A stretch of DNA of 64,000 bases from Planococcus citri (GCF_950023065.1 NC_088679.1:34720001-34784000); one strand, 5' to 3'; positions 14,003 to 28,500 are shown, counted from the stretch's first letter. Notes: a model not told the origin generated them from the sequence alone. Numbers and translations are program-made.

Positions 14003-17000
14003 ATGTCTCAACAAAACATTACCTGGTGAGTGATTTTCATGTGTTTAGGTTGAATAATACATTATTGTACAGATTAACAGTATTGCTTTATATTTTAAAT
14101 ACAGGAAATGCAGAAAATCGTCGACCAAGGTAGACCAAAGGATACGATTGGTTCGTGAAGAAGTTTCCAATCATCCTCTACAACGGTTCCAAAACAAAGT
14201 AATTTTATATGCTTGTCAAGTTGTATTTTGTATTTACCTGTATTCAACAAGTAATTCATCCAATTTTCGTAAATTTACTCTAGAATCGTACTAATACGAC
14301 AGTAGAAAAACCTACTTTACTGAATCAGCCACCTGTCCAGTCAACCAACAAGTTCACCTACGATGCGATGGATCCATTAGATCGTATGTTGGAGGGAAAT
14401 GATCCGCTGAGTATGTTTCAAAAGCAAGCTCAAGCTCAAGCTGAAGATGAAGATGTACGTTTTTGTGTACATATTTAATACTCACTGATTACGAGAATCG
14501 TTTAACTGGTATTTCTTAGGACGAATTAGATAACAGTATGACAGACAATGTAAAATTCAGAGGACTGGAATCGTGGAACTCTAAAAAAGAATCTATGGTA
14601 TCGAAATTCAATTCCAGTGAAATTCTAACAATGACTAGTTGCTTTTCGTTACAAGATAAAGGTACGTATTACCGGTTTCGTCTGTATATTTATTTTACAA
14701 GAAACTAAATAATATATAACTGATTTTAAAGGTACATCTTTACTGAAAGGAAAACCGAACCGTCCCGATGATTATGAAGATGGAATTATTTTCGAAATAA
14801 ATGATATTCACCCTCAGGATTATTGTCGGCGAATAGATAAATTTCATAAGGAGGTTATTCGAGCTTGGAACGAAGATCAACGTGTCAGAGCTTTAAAAAT
14901 TGTGATACAGGTACGAAATGTTGAATTTGAGGTTCATTCAGGTAGTACTGAAATTACTTCGTTATAATGGTTTATTTTCTTTTCAGTGTTCCAAATTACT
15001 ATCAGATTCTTACGCTTATTGGTTCTATCCCGTTAAATACTGTCACATCACTGAGATTCTCGATACTTTTGGCGATCTTGTATACCAAAGACTGAAGGAA
15101 AAATGCGTTATGACCGGGTAATTATTTTAAAATATGTATAATTTATGAGATGCTCGAGATTATTATTTTTGTTTTTATAACCGTAATTATTACAGGTATA
15201 ACCAGTTATTCGGTAAAAATTTGAAAAAATTCCCTGATAATTTTACCCTAGATATGGTACCCGATGCAGCCCAAGAAACGTGTCATAATTGGTTCTACAA
15301 AATAGCATCAATCAGAGAATTGATACCGAGGCTTTACGTAGAATTAGCTTTGCTTAGGTCTTATGCCTTCATAACTAGCGGGTATGAATTTAATTCATTG
15401 GCTCTTTTTAATGGTTACATATTATTCTTTTCTAATATTCGATTTCGTCATTCTAGAAAAAATGGCGAAATATTAAGGAGAATCTCTGAAATGATCAACG
15501 GTGTCGGTGATCCGATAGTTTCGATGTATTTACGCTGCTACGTTTGTCGTGTAGCTTTGAAATTTGGAGCCGAAGATTATAAATTTTTCAATGATAATTT
15601 CGAATCTGTTCTTCAAATGACAGCCAAAGTACGTCTCTCCTATCGGAATTATTTTTGTGTGCTTAATATTGCTAAAAAAAAATTAATTTTTTTCTAGATA
15701 TACGCCAGTTGTAAAAATTTACGTTTAACATTAGAATTCCCGAAGTACATAGAATCTTGTATGCCACCGATGCAGTGGATGTTTCAAGGTATACTTTCAG
15801 ATGTATCAGATTTAGAACTTGATAACGTTCATTCACAATGGGTATCTTATTTTGATGAAGATAATGACAAGTAATTGTGTACATAATTCACTTCTCGACG
15901 TTATTCCAAATTCAAATAATACTTTATTAATTGAAAAATTTGTTTTATTAGCGCAATATTACTCTATTTACTGTTAACCGCATCAAAACCATATTATATT
16001 GCAACAAATGGGCCAAAATTTTTGAAATTAATAGAGAATGCGAATCACCTAGGTGAGTTTAAAAAATATACTTACATATAATTCATATAATTTTATCTGC
16101 AATTCCTTACAATTTTTTTTTCAGATGTTCCAGTGTATAAATTGTTGTTGAATCTTGGTCGAAATTATGAAGAGTTCATGAAGGAAAATCCATGTAATGT
16201 GCAACCGGCTATAATTAAGGATATTTGGCCTATGATTAATAGCGTGGATAGTGGTGCTGATTATATGTTAGTTGTTGATCAATGGATACCATTGAGTATG
16301 CCTCATTTTACTGTAATTTTAAAGCAACTTTTATTCGCTAATTTTGGAAAAATGATTTCTATTTGAGATTTTTATAAATTTATATTATTTTACAGGTGGC
16401 AAAAGTAGATGATTTGTTTACCAATGTTCAGAAATATTTAGCGAAAGGAAACTTCACCGAACGTATGTACGCTCAATTGGAAAGCGTCATTAGAAACTTG
16501 AGTGATGGAATTGAAGATTTTACGTCACTTGTGATCACTGTAAGTGCATCAAACTTTCGATTCGGCCAAACATTAATTTTCCGCTGAAAGATGATTTTTT
16601 CTTTCGTAGGAAAGTTTGTTACCATTTTTAAATCTGTTTCGTTCGGAAACGTCGAAAGTCAACGTGTGTAAAATTATGATGGAAGCTTTTGTTAAACGTA
16701 GTAATGAGACTTTCGTTAATGATACAGTAGTACTGAACAATATAATGCATATTGCGCGGATTCTACACGATTCCATCAAGTAATTAGTGTTCATAAAAAT
16801 CTGTTTCTATAAATTGATAAATGTTTACTAAAAATAGGTCTTTTTCAGTGCTCTTGCCGTTGAAGACGAGAAAAAGCAAATCAGCAATCTGATTTCAACT
16901 TTTGTTCGAAGGATTGATTTCGGTCGTGATTTCGAACAGTTATTAGATTTTTACGTAGAAGCCAGAGGCACGTTTTATAATCTGGATGTCGTTCATGCTA

Positions 17001-18318
17001 CCTTAGTTCAAGTAATTTCTCAATTTATTAAAGTTATTGAAGAATTTCCAAGTAAATTTTAATTATCGTGATGTTTTAGTGTGTAAATAAATTAGCTTTC
17101 GAAACATTGAAAGTAGTTAAAGGACGCCACACATCAAAAACATCTGATTTTGTTCGAGCTTGTGCCGCGTATTCTTTTATAACCATTCCATCAATAACAT
17201 CTCCTCTAACTAGACTTCAGCTATACATGATATCGTGTCAAACAACCTTAGCCAATCAGTGTCTTGGTCAAGGTAATTAAATTAATTCATAAATTTCTTT
17301 TAATTTTTGGACTGGTTTGTATAATTTATTTTGTTTGATTACAGCTGATGCTTACTTTAAAGCCATTATCGATACTGTGGCTGACGTTCCCAAAGTAATT
17401 GGGGAAAAGGGAGAGGAAAAACATACTCAGAATATTTTAATTCCTTATATCAAAGAATTTATGTCTATTTTATTAGTTGCTCCGGTGAGTGTCATAATTA
17501 ATTGAATTTTGATCGATTTCGATATTTTCATTCTCATGAACAAATTCTTCTGTTTTTAGGATAATCCTTCGGACGACGGATCTTTAGTTTTGGTTCGTAC
17601 TTTGGCTAACGTAGTGAAACAATATGCTTGGGAAGAACCGAATTACGTCAAGATTCATCTATTTGTGAATATTCTTCATTTGTTGAGTGTCGAGTATCAA
17701 GATTATTATCCCTATCATTTCTTTAATGGTAAAAATTATTTGATTCTTTGTAATTCAAATGTATTTCAATTTTTTAAACATATTTTTTATTTTAGTTGAT
17801 TCGAACGATATCCTGTATGCATCTGATTTACAATTTCGAGAAGAAGTAGAAACCATTTCCACGGTATTGTTGAAGCAGATCTTGACTCATTTAAAATTAA
17901 TAGGCGATAGTGAGGAAGTTAGGAAGCAAGTGAGTTGTTTAAAATCAAAATTATTGCCTTAAAATTCTCCTTTTTCATTTTTTGAAAATTATTTTTCTTT
18001 CATGCATTTTAGGCTGAACTTGCGATAGAACTATTTATGTGCATCATGCTAAGAGCAGATATACTCAGTATAGATGTAGCTAAATTATCGATTAATTTGT
18101 GGAATTTGGCCAATAAGCACGACTACGTCGATAAAACTCCGGCGGTAAATTAAAAAAAAATCTAGTGAATTCATTTTCAACAATTTGATTTCAAATTAGT
18201 TCATCTACGTATTTTTTTTACTTTGCAGCTAAATATAGTCAAATACTGTTTACGAAGTTCTGAACCGGATTCCGAGTATGCTGAAATGTATTCCAAGTTG
18301 CTGAGTAAATTTGAATAG
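14003..18318 (+). CDS. VPS35L: VPS35-like Retriever/Commander subunit (VPS35L)
   Basis: VPS35L forms the Retriever trimer with VPS26C and VPS29, which works with the CCC complex to recycle membrane proteins from endosomes. Twenty exons: 14003-14025, 14105-14198, 14284-14454, 14520-14661, 14732-14910, 14987-15117, 15196-15381, 15457-15628, 15698-15870, 15952-16052, 16125-16312, 16396-16539, 16610-16779, 16849-17011, 17080-17272, 17345-17484, 17560-17728, 17796-17929, 18013-18144, 18229-18318. They sum to 2895 bases (964 residues plus stop), matching the human length of about 963. Conserved blocks include DPLDRMLEGNDPLSMF, KIASIRELIPRLYVE, GVGDPIVSMYLR, FGRDFEQLLDFYVE, LANQCLGQADAYFKA and VDSNDILYA; the rest is an alpha-solenoid. 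An in-frame TAA just upstream supports the start. Introns are only about 60-90 bases, unlike those of neighbouring Mhc. A poly(A) signal lies at 18473-18478. Confidence 0.95.
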
Positions 18319-19508
18319 TTATATGTAGTTAAATTATGTTACTTATCATGTCAATTAATGTTTATCCAATGCCATGTTTTTCTCATCAAAGAATTATTCT
18401 TGTGATTTATGTACCTATATTTCTTATGCATTTTATTTGTACCAAAATTTTTAGTTGAGTTATTTATTTACGAATAAATTTTTATGGAACGTGTCTTGTT
18501 TATTCAACTTACTTTATGAAAAGTATGTCTTTTCAATGTATGTTAGTTTTGAGAAATTACTATTCATCGAAATGTAGAATCAAGAAATAAGAAATGTTGA
18601 AATTTCATTCTGTAATGAAAGATGAGACCGGAAAATAATATGATTTGTAATTTTTTTCAACCTGTTGGTCGTTGATTACACGACCACGTGCTCAAGCATC
18701 AACTCATTCCGCAATGAAAGTGGAGGGGGAAATTGTCACTGATTTCTTATCAGTTGTATGCGAGTATGCGAATTGTTTTGCCGATTGCCGAAGTGATTTT
18801 TGTGAAATAATTGTGAAACTGAAATTTATTTCAAATTATTTTTTAATTGTGGTTTATCTGTAGTAAAACCATGTTTTTAGAAGTTTTCAAGAACGTCGTT
18901 TCCTCGTGTATGGAATAATTCTTTGGAATGAAGTAAGTTGAATGATGGACATTGATTTTGATTTTATTAATGTTTGTTTTCCTCCTGTGTTCTCCACTCG
19001 CCGTGTTTCATGTATCTTGGGTAATTTTCTATATTGTACTCTCAATTGGAATTTCAATGAAAAAAACTTCAAATAATTACCAACTTTCAACAACAGTACA
19101 TTTTGTCTCAGATTGGCAGTTCAATCAGACTATCTCTTACACCTCATATCATTGTCTTCATCTTTTCTGGTTTGATTTTCATTACAGAAATGAAAGACGA
19201 TAATTAAATACTATTATTTATTACTGATTAACATAACTAGTGCTGTTTACTGAAGCCCTCAAAGAAGCCACTTACAGTTTAACTTATATATACACTTTTG
19301 AAATGTTAAAATGATTAACATAATTAAAAAATAGAAATACGTATCATTTGGTGTTCATGATGCCAAGAAAAGATGTTATATAAAAATAAAATGCCAAATT
19401 TTTCAACAATCAACGATCATTTCCTATGATTTCAAAATAATAGTAAAATGATTATGTTAATAAATACGGTTTTTAAAAATAAAAGCTTCGAATGCAATAA
19501 ACGACGAC
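18319..19508. other. Convergent 3' regions of VPS35L and Mhc
   Basis: VPS35L probably ends after AATAAA at 18473-18478 (+). The Mhc 3' UTR runs leftward from 19508; a - strand AATAAA (TTTATT on +) lies at 19217-19222. No coding exon is visible between them. Confidence 0.6.
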
Positions 19509-19589
19509 TTAGAAATCTCCGTCGTGAAGGTCAAATCGAGGAGGGAACGCTAATCCGTCGAACTGCGGCTTCACTGGTGGGCGATGTGC
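19509..19589 (-). CDS. Mhc: Mhc last exon: C-terminal tailpiece
   Basis: Encodes AHRPPVKPQFDGLAFPPRF then DLHDGDF and the TAA stop at 19509-19511. The PQFDGLAFPPRFDL core is the conserved arthropod tailpiece; the last four residues differ from fly. Confidence 0.95.
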   Translation of the reverse strand, partial: AHRPPVKPQFDGLAFPPRFDLHDGDF

Positions 19590-22500
19590 CTGAAAATTTA
19601 AATTTGATTTAGTAATCTACATTTAGCAATATTTCTATTTGAAATTGAAACACTGACACAATGAATAAAAAACATTATCATAAATTTCAAAGGAGTGGGA
19701 TTTCATTCAAGGAAAGAAATGAGGTATTTAAGGTACAAGGCATTAGGTAATAAAGAAAATTGTTAGAATGGGTATCTGCTTTTCAAAGTCAATTAACTTA
19801 CAAACAGCAGTAGTATCTTATTCCACGGAGATTTTACGAGATTTTTGTGACTGTAAAAATAGTGTATGATTCGAATTAACCTCTTGGAAGAATTTTCTCA
19901 ATGATGATGAGCCAGGAAGGAAGGATAAATGAAGAATAGAGATGTATAAAAATAATAAGTATTTGTAAAAGTTACGAGATACTTACGAGTGGGCTAGACC
20001 CCCTTGCGGTAGATCCAGATCTACCTTTCGTTCTCATTTTTTGGATGGCTTGTTCTGCTAAATCAGCACGTTCTTCAGCTTCCTCTAATTCTTGTTGAGC
20101 TTTTCTGAATTTGGCCAAGTTCAAGGCGGCAATTTCTTCCTGCAAGTGAACATTTAAGAGAATGAAATGTGTGACTTTGGAACAAAATGTTGCTGGTTTA
20201 CAATTGATTGAATGTTATTATAAAACTTACGGCTTCTTCTATCTGTCTCTTGTAAGTCTTGATTTTCTGTTGTAACTTATCAACTAAATCTTGGATACGT
20301 TCGTGGTTCTTTCTGTCTTCTTCGGCTTGGAAGCTTAATTCTTTAATTCTTCTTTCGGCTTTACGTAAGTTCTTTTGAGCGTCAGCGTGTCGCCTTTGTT
20401 CGCCGTCTAATTCATTTTCTAAATCACGTACTCGTTGTTCTAATTTTTGGATGGCTTTTTTGCCTCCTTTAAGTGCATTGTTTTCAGCTTCGTCTAATCT
20501 AATTTGTAATTCCTTAATTTGGGTTTCTAATGCTTTTCTTAATTTTTCTTGCGTTTGAGCGTGGTCTTGTTCTGCTCTTAATTCATCGGCAAGACGAGCA
20601 GCATCTACCATGGCTTTCTTGGCTTTTTCTTCGGAGTTCTTAGCTTCATTTAATAATTCATCTAAGTCAGACTGTGAACAAAATGAATAAGGGTTAGAAA
20701 AAAAATTTACCAAGAGTGTACAAAAGGATGAGTTTTTTGAAATCTTACATGTAAGGTTTGTAATTCGCCTTCTAATTTCCTCTTAGCGGCTGAAATGGAA
20801 GTAGCTTGAGCAGATAATTCGTTCAATTGTTCGTGAGCATCGCTCAATTCTTGTTCGGCTTGTCTGCGGCCTCGGTCGGCTTGTTCTAATAATGTTCTAG
20901 ATTCTTCTAATTCGTTTTGTAAAGCGTTGGCGCGTCTTTCAGAGATTCCAAGTTGTTCTCTGGCATCTTCACGTGCTCTTTGTTCTTCTTCTAGGGCAGT
21001 TTGTACATCCTTCAATTGTTGTTGGTAGCGTTTGATGTTCTTTTGAGCTTCAGCATTGGCCTGTGAATCAAAATAAAGTTTAGTAATTGGAATTTGGAGT
21101 AAAATGGAAAACACAAATCGTAAAGTCAAGAAGATAGGTATGTTACCTTGTTAGCGTGGTCAAGAGCAATTTCCAATTCGTTGATATCAGCTTCAAGTTT
21201 CTTCTTCATACGTAAAGCTTCAGCTTTTCCTTTAGCTTCAGCTTCTAAACTAGCCTGCATGGAATCTAAGGCTCTTTGGTGGTTCTTTCTGGTGTTTTCG
21301 AATTCTTCTTCTTTCTCTTGTATCCTTCTGTCAATTTCTTGTCTTACTTGCGATAATTCTAATTGGGCTCTGAGGACTTTGTTTTCTTCTTGTTCAAGGG
21401 CTGCTTCGGCTTCTTCTAAGGCAGCTTGTAATTCATCCTTTTCAACTTCTAACCTCTTTCTGGCTTTTTCGATTTCGTGAATGTTGCGTCCACCTTCACC
21501 GATTTGGTCAAGTAAGTCTTTAACTTCATCAGCCAAGTTCTTGTTTTCACGTCGTACGCTTTCGAGTTGTTCTTGGGCTTCTTCGTAAGCTCCCTTAAGT
21601 CTGAATAATTCGGTGGAGTAATTTCTGCATTCTTTCTGACTAGCATCCAATTCAGCAGCGAGGTCGTCAACTTTGAGTTTCCATTCACCAATGATCTTGT
21701 CAATGGCTTTGGCTTTCTTTTCAGCGGCATTAGCGATGGCAGTGGCTCTGTCGACTTCTAATTGTAAGTCTTCAACTTCGGTAGCTAATCTTTGTTTGGT
21801 CTTTTCTAAAGCGATGACTTTCTGGTTCAATGATTCGATGGTTTCTTCGGCTTCGGCGAGACGAGCTTGTAATTTACGTCTGCGAAATAACATAGAAGAA
21901 TTTAGTCGAATGTCGAATGAAAAAATTAAACGATGGAGGAAAATGGAAGGATGCTTACTTGGCTTCTTCTAATTCTTCAATGCGGGCTACACCTTCAGAT
22001 TCGTATTTCGTGCGCCATAATTGAACTTCAGCGTTAGCTTTGCTCAATTGTCTTTGGATATCAGCCTTAGCTTCAGCTTCTTCTTCCAAGTGTTCGCGAA
22101 TGTTATCGATTTCGTGTTCCAAGTTACGGAATTTGCCGAGTAAAGTAGCACGTTCCTGCAGAAATTAATTTGTGATTAAAAATTGATCGGAAATTATTTT
22201 TTCGGGGGGGGGGAGAGAAAGGGAACTTACGCGTGATTCTTCATCCGCCAATCGTTTCGTGTCTTCCAATTGAGTAGCCAATGAGATCTTGAGTTTGCTT
22301 AATTGAGATACTTGAGATTCGGCTTCCTCTAATTGGCGCAATAAGTCGGAGTTTTCAATGCTCAATTTCTTCTTGGCGGCGTCGAAGTCATTCAATGTGC
22401 GGTTCGTTTCGTCTAATTTGCCCTGAGTTTCGCCTAATTGGTGTTGTACTTGTTTCAGGATCTTTTCGGTTGCAGCCTAAGGAATTCCAAAATATTAGCA

Positions 22501-25500
22501 ACATCGAAGGCAGCATCAAATGGTGAGTTGTAAGTTTTGTTTAGTAAGAAATATAAAATTGAAATATTATGGGGAGATGAAACAGATACTACAAACTAAG
22601 AAATTATAAGGATGATGATTCGAAATAATGAAAGTGTTTGAAATAGAAACCGAGTTAGGTATGATGAAAAACATAATTAGCTCATTTATAATACGAATTA
22701 GTAAACACTCAAGTATTAATTGTTAGGTGAATAAAACTCACTGAAAATGTTATCTTATTAAAGTACATGTTATTTTATTGCTTCTAAATAATTCTCACAA
22801 CTCTTCGAATAATGATAAAGCAAAATACTCGTAATCAGCTTATCCAATTGCTTTTTCGAAAAAAAAAATTGAAAATCAAGCTCAAAACCTGCAAAAAAGC
22901 TGTATAAAATTTTTGAAGGCGTGTTCGTAGCAGGAGGCAAATCTATAAACGTCTACAAAGCTTTTTTAGCCTTGATAGCGAAACACTTTTTTAAAGAAAA
23001 AAAAGCATCAGGTTCTGCGAAACTCGTTCCTATCTAAATACCTTTTCGTTCGTAATGTGGTCTAAGCTGGCACGTAAGTCATTAAGTTCGCAGAGGTATT
23101 GGCATTTTTCTTTTTCGGCTCTGTTATTTTAAATATAACGATTAATCATAGTAATACGAATGTTCATACATGCTGTTATAAAAATCCCTAAACTATTCAT
23201 TTATGGTGTTTCCTAAAAACCTCAACTCGAATTACAATTTCATGGTCAGATTTTAAAAGCTCCCTGAGCATCTCTTTTCCTCAAAACAACATGTTAATCC
23301 ATGCACAAACTCATACTACGTGTTGGTAAATTTGGGAACAATTTTCTATGTTCTCAAAGGTTTAAAAATTAACGCATGCAGTATTCTACACTCCAAAGTA
23401 CCTTCTCTCTTTGAACTTGATCGACAGCCGCTCTGGTATTATTCAAATCATTTGCTAAATACGCGGCGTGATGCTCAGCTCTAAAAATATCGACCATTTA
23501 ATATCTCACATGATAATTTCACAGACCATTTTGTGCAGACTGGAATTCACCCAGAAAACTTACTTGGTCTTCAGTTTGTTGAGTTGGTCGATTTGTTCGC
23601 CCATTTCAGCAACAGCATCGTTGTGTTTCTTTCTCAGGTTGGAAAGAGTGGCTTCGTGTTGAATGTTGGCTTCTTCCAAGTCGCGTCTGAGTTTGCTCAT
23701 TTCGGCTTCACGTTTCTTGTTCAGTTCGATTTGAGCAGAGGTAGCACCACCGGCTTCTTCTAGCCTGTCGCCTAATTCTTCTAATTCTCTGGCTAAGTCG
23801 GCGCGTTGTTTTTCAGCCTACGAATAATTTTTCACCAAAGTTATATTGACGAAAAAAATACTTTATGGCAAAAGAGAGAGTATGAAAAAATTACCTTGGC
23901 ACGAGCTTGTCTTTCGGCTTCGACTTCTTCTTCTAATTCTTCGATACGGGCTTGCAATTCTTTGATTTGTTTCTGTTGTTTGCTGACTAGAACTTGTTCG
24001 TCTTCTAATTTGGCAGTGAGAGAAGCGATTTCTTTGTCTTTCCTGACAATGGTTTGTTCTAATTCTTTCTTATTACGTTCTAAATCGGTAACGGTTTCTT
24101 GGGTCAATTTCAAATCGCCTTCGATCTTCCTCTTGGATTTTTCTACGTCGCCTCTGCATCAAGAAATAACCACCAGAAAAAATTACTACCTTTATCCTAC
24201 CAAATTATACGTTTTCAACGAGTTTACACGAATGTTATTAAAATTGCATAACCTGTTTGCCGTAAATACGAAAAAAAATATTTACGGTGAACTGGTTATG
24301 CAATTCATTCGACACGTTTGGTTTGAGAATTTCGTCTTACATACCTGAGTTTCTTTTCGCGTTCGAGGGAATCTTCAAGTTCATCCAAAGTTTGTTCCAA
24401 TTTCGTCTTAACTTTGTTCAAGTGGTTAATCTTATCTTCAGCAGCCTGTAATTCTTCGGAAGTCTTTTGTACGGTTTCTCCTTGGATCTTCTTTTCTTTG
24501 TTCAATTTATTGATGAGTTCGTCTTGGTGGGCGATTTCATCGTTCAAGTTCCTGATCTGGTGATCCTTGGTGGCCTTGTCTTGATCAGCCTTTGGGAATA
24601 AAAAGTCAAGTACGTAAGTATGGTGCAATTTTTGACGAAATTCTGATATGTATCTAGATGGAAATTAAATTACCTTTTGCATGGCCAATTCGAGATCTTC
24701 GATATCTTTCTTGAGTCCAGAGTTTTCTTGTTCCATTTTTTTCTTTTGTTGGAATAATTGGTTCCTGGCATCTTCTTCCTGTTGTAATCTGTCTTGGGTG
24801 TCCTGTTGACAAAATTTTAGATGAATTTAATAATAAGGAATTTCATTCGAGTGAAATGAAAATTTATTATTTTGAATGAGATGAATTTTTATGAATTATG
24901 TATTTGGTGAACTGAGAATAAAAATAATTTTGTCAACGACCGATCGAAATTTTTGAATTCGAGATATGAGATGTGGTAATTGAGTTTTTGTGATGAGGGA
25001 AGCAACGATTCAAGTAGAAGAAAATTCTCATCATTTCTTAAAATGCAGCCACGAAATCAATTATGAAAATTCAAATGAAATTAATATCATGTTAATGAAG
25101 AATTTAAAATAATTTTTTCAAAAAATATTCTAGTTGGATTCTTGTTTTGAAAATATTTTTTTATGATGAACACTTTTTTTTTAACAATTTTTTTTTTAAT
25201 TTATAAAAAAGCTTATCAATCAATTGACCCAAAATCAAAATTTAATTATATGGGAAAGCAAAGCACGAGGAAAATTCAACCCAAACCGTGTGATTTTCAT
25301 CACTCAAGGAGAAAGCACAGTGGAATAAAAAGAAAACAAAAACAATTTTTTTGAACCTCCAAAATTATTTCAGTTTTTAGATACATGTTTTTTGTTTTTT
25401 TTTTTCACGGAAACTGTCAAAAAATGATCAGAAAAGAGAGGTTAATTATTACGAAGATCTTTTCAACTAATGCAATGTCATTTCAAAATTCGGCTAAAAA

Positions 25501-28500
25501 CTGATGTACGTAAAATGATCTCAACAACATTTCCAGCAAACGCTTATTCCGCGACCAATTCCAATGACAAGTTCAAAGACCTCCCAGAAACGATGCATAA
25601 TGTAAAAAGATCGGCGATATAATTTCGCGCCATCCACACGTAAACCGAAACCGAAGCCATAGCCTATTTTTAAATTTGAAACAATTCCAGAGTGATATCA
25701 CGCTTCGAGAACACGATTTTTTGGACATTCCACAATAAAAAAGAAGGTTAATAAATATCAAATTTTGGATCCATTCCCATCTGTCACGGAACCCTAACGT
25801 CGGTGGCGAACGTTACCTGAATGTTTTCAACGTAGCTTAGCTGGTTACATTTTGACCATATCATCACTTCGATCATTTTTTTCCCCTCTTGAATATCGTA
25901 TTAAATACGTTCTTATTATTTAATGTCAAATAGTTGAACTTTTGGCATCGCCACATCCCTATCGAAAGATTTAATGCATATGGATTGGGCGTGGCGTGGG
26001 TTTGCAAACATCACAACTTTTAACGAATTGACCATCTCAGCAGATGGTAAACATTCCAACATCGAGATGCAAAAAAACAGAACTTGTTCGACAAAGTAAT
26101 CAGTTTAAATTGTACCGAGTTTCGATGAAAATAAACAATTCTCGACATTGTATCGTCGTCGATGTGTTATTTTTGGACTTGTTGGGAAATTGATCGGGGT
26201 TACATGCGTGTGAATGGTTCTTGGAAGTGTTCTTTTTTTATCGGTAGTATGCAATTCTTTGGATTATATCATTGTACTCGAGTACTACAAAATAATGTGG
26301 ATTTAAAGAAAACAGGAAGATGATTCTGAGATTTGTTTAGAAGTTCGAAGTGGTTCATTGAGGTCATTGATTCAAGCGTTGATTATTGATACCTAGCTTT
26401 GGCGACTATTACGTTCAAATTATTTGGTGGGTACCTAAATTCAAAGCTCTTGAGTTGTTTCCCCTCTAAAAACACGATCTCATTTTTTAAAAAAGTAAAT
26501 TGTACCATAATCTACTGACCTAATATAAAATTTCTCAACTAAACGTAACCCATTTCAAAGTACTTCCTTTCTACTATCGATCCCTTTCATCTACCTATGA
26601 TTAATACACGAGGTAAAAACGTCCCCGATGGCTCAATGCCAGTGCATTTTAGTCGGCTTACTCCCGAAACACCATCAATTTAAAAAAAACTCTGTACAAT
26701 CTTTCACTTGTGCATTTCATTTATATAAATTTTTCCATCCTCCCACCTCGTGTTCATTTACCAAGAAAACAAAATCCGCCGGTTACAAGAATTTCAAAAG
26801 ATGATTCAACACGTACGATTCATTCGTATATTAAAAACCAGAAGGAAGAAATAGCCAGAACATGCTGGAATGACATTTATATTACTCGTGTATGTCGAAA
26901 AATTATGTAAACGTCCAAAACCGTTGTTAAGTGATTTATGAACTTTACGTAAGAGTGACATCATCGCGAGTTATTTTTATTTCGGAATTTCTAGTCGGGT
27001 GATTTGTCACAACTGGAGAATCACTTTGTATGTTTTTCTTTTCACGGCGATGAATACGTAATTAGCATTGGTGATTGATTTGTACAAATAGTCTTATTGA
27101 TTTAAGGAATTGGCTAGTGAGAGTAGGTTTTTCTTGGGAATGGTTTGAAAAATTTAGACAAGGTGTTCGAATTGTTTTACTTGGTTTAGGAAGATTCGTG
27201 ATGATTTTTAATCGAATGTGGAATTTTTTCCTGAAGAGATTATGTATCAATTTTGGTGCTAAAATTGACTGAATTTTTGAATCGTGATCTATTTTTAAAT
27301 TTTGAGAGACTAAATTAAATTGATTTTGCAATCTTTAAAAATATTTGTTAGTCACCATTGACAAAAGTATTATTAAAAATTCCCTAAAAATGTAATCACA
27401 TTTGAATTTTCACTTTTAAATAAAATATTAATCAACTGTCTTGGATTAGAAATAAAAATCGAATTAAACGTACCTGTAATTGTAATTCTAAATCAGCCTT
27501 TTGTGCTTGTAATTTAGCAGATCGTTCTTGAATGCTGGATAATTCGCCTTTCTCTCCTTCCAACGAAGATAACAACGCTGTTTTTTCCGATAACAATTTG
27601 CTGTTCAAAGCTTCCAATTCTTTTCTTAATTTTTCTTCCTTTTCCAAAGCAGTCTTGGTGGTAGCCACTTCCTCTTCCAATCGCTGCACATCGGAATCCA
27701 TTATTAATTATGTATTATATTAATGCACTTAACCACACCAACTTAATGACTAATGCAGTTCGCGAAACGATTTGAGAAAAGCCGGCGGGCGTACCCACGA
27801 GCTCGGAATCGAATGACGTAGGCTGCGAGTAGGTGGTGAAATATTTGAGAAAAAAAGTAGGGGCTGGGCACTTACTAATTTAGAATCGGGCGTTTATAAA
27901 TAATACGAGTACGAATTATAAACGCGATAAACCGATAAAAAAATGTCGTTTTATAAATAAACTATACGCATACTATACTAATGCATTCGTTATTTGAAAA
28001 ATTTTCACCACCGCCCTCTCTTTTACACAATGATATCTACTTACCCGTAAGTCGTCTTCCAAGTTTTGTACGTTGAGCAATGGCTTTACACGAGTCCACA
28101 TCTTCCACCATGGCCACGTTCTCAATTTCAAGTAGTTTCTCAAGTTTCTTTGGACTACGATTAAGGCCAATCTGTAATCAAATGGCGAGGGGAGGGGGGT
28201 TATTCAAGTTCAAATTTTTAGACTGGTTGCAGAATTCCTCGCCGAGGAAGGAAATATTCGGTACCTTTGTTCTTGCAACTTCTTGAATTGTTTTCGGCTA
28301 ATGTAACCACGAATGTAACCTTGCATCCAACTGATAATTTTGCTCAAACGTTCGTCACGGATTTCTTCCATCTGACCCAAGACACCAGCTCTGAAGAATA
28401 CCTATATCGCAAAATTTACTCGAATTAAGGTGTGTTTTTTTCTCTCATTTTTATCGAGTGAGTTTTTTTTTTCTGGAAGCGTAATTTTTTAAGCTACTCG

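Noticed and set aside
21148..21480. Ser-rich plus-strand open frame opposite Mhc rod exons (also 23806-24348)
   Set aside because: These are antisense shadows of the Glu/Lys/Leu-rich coiled-coil exons; the sense frame fully explains the openness.
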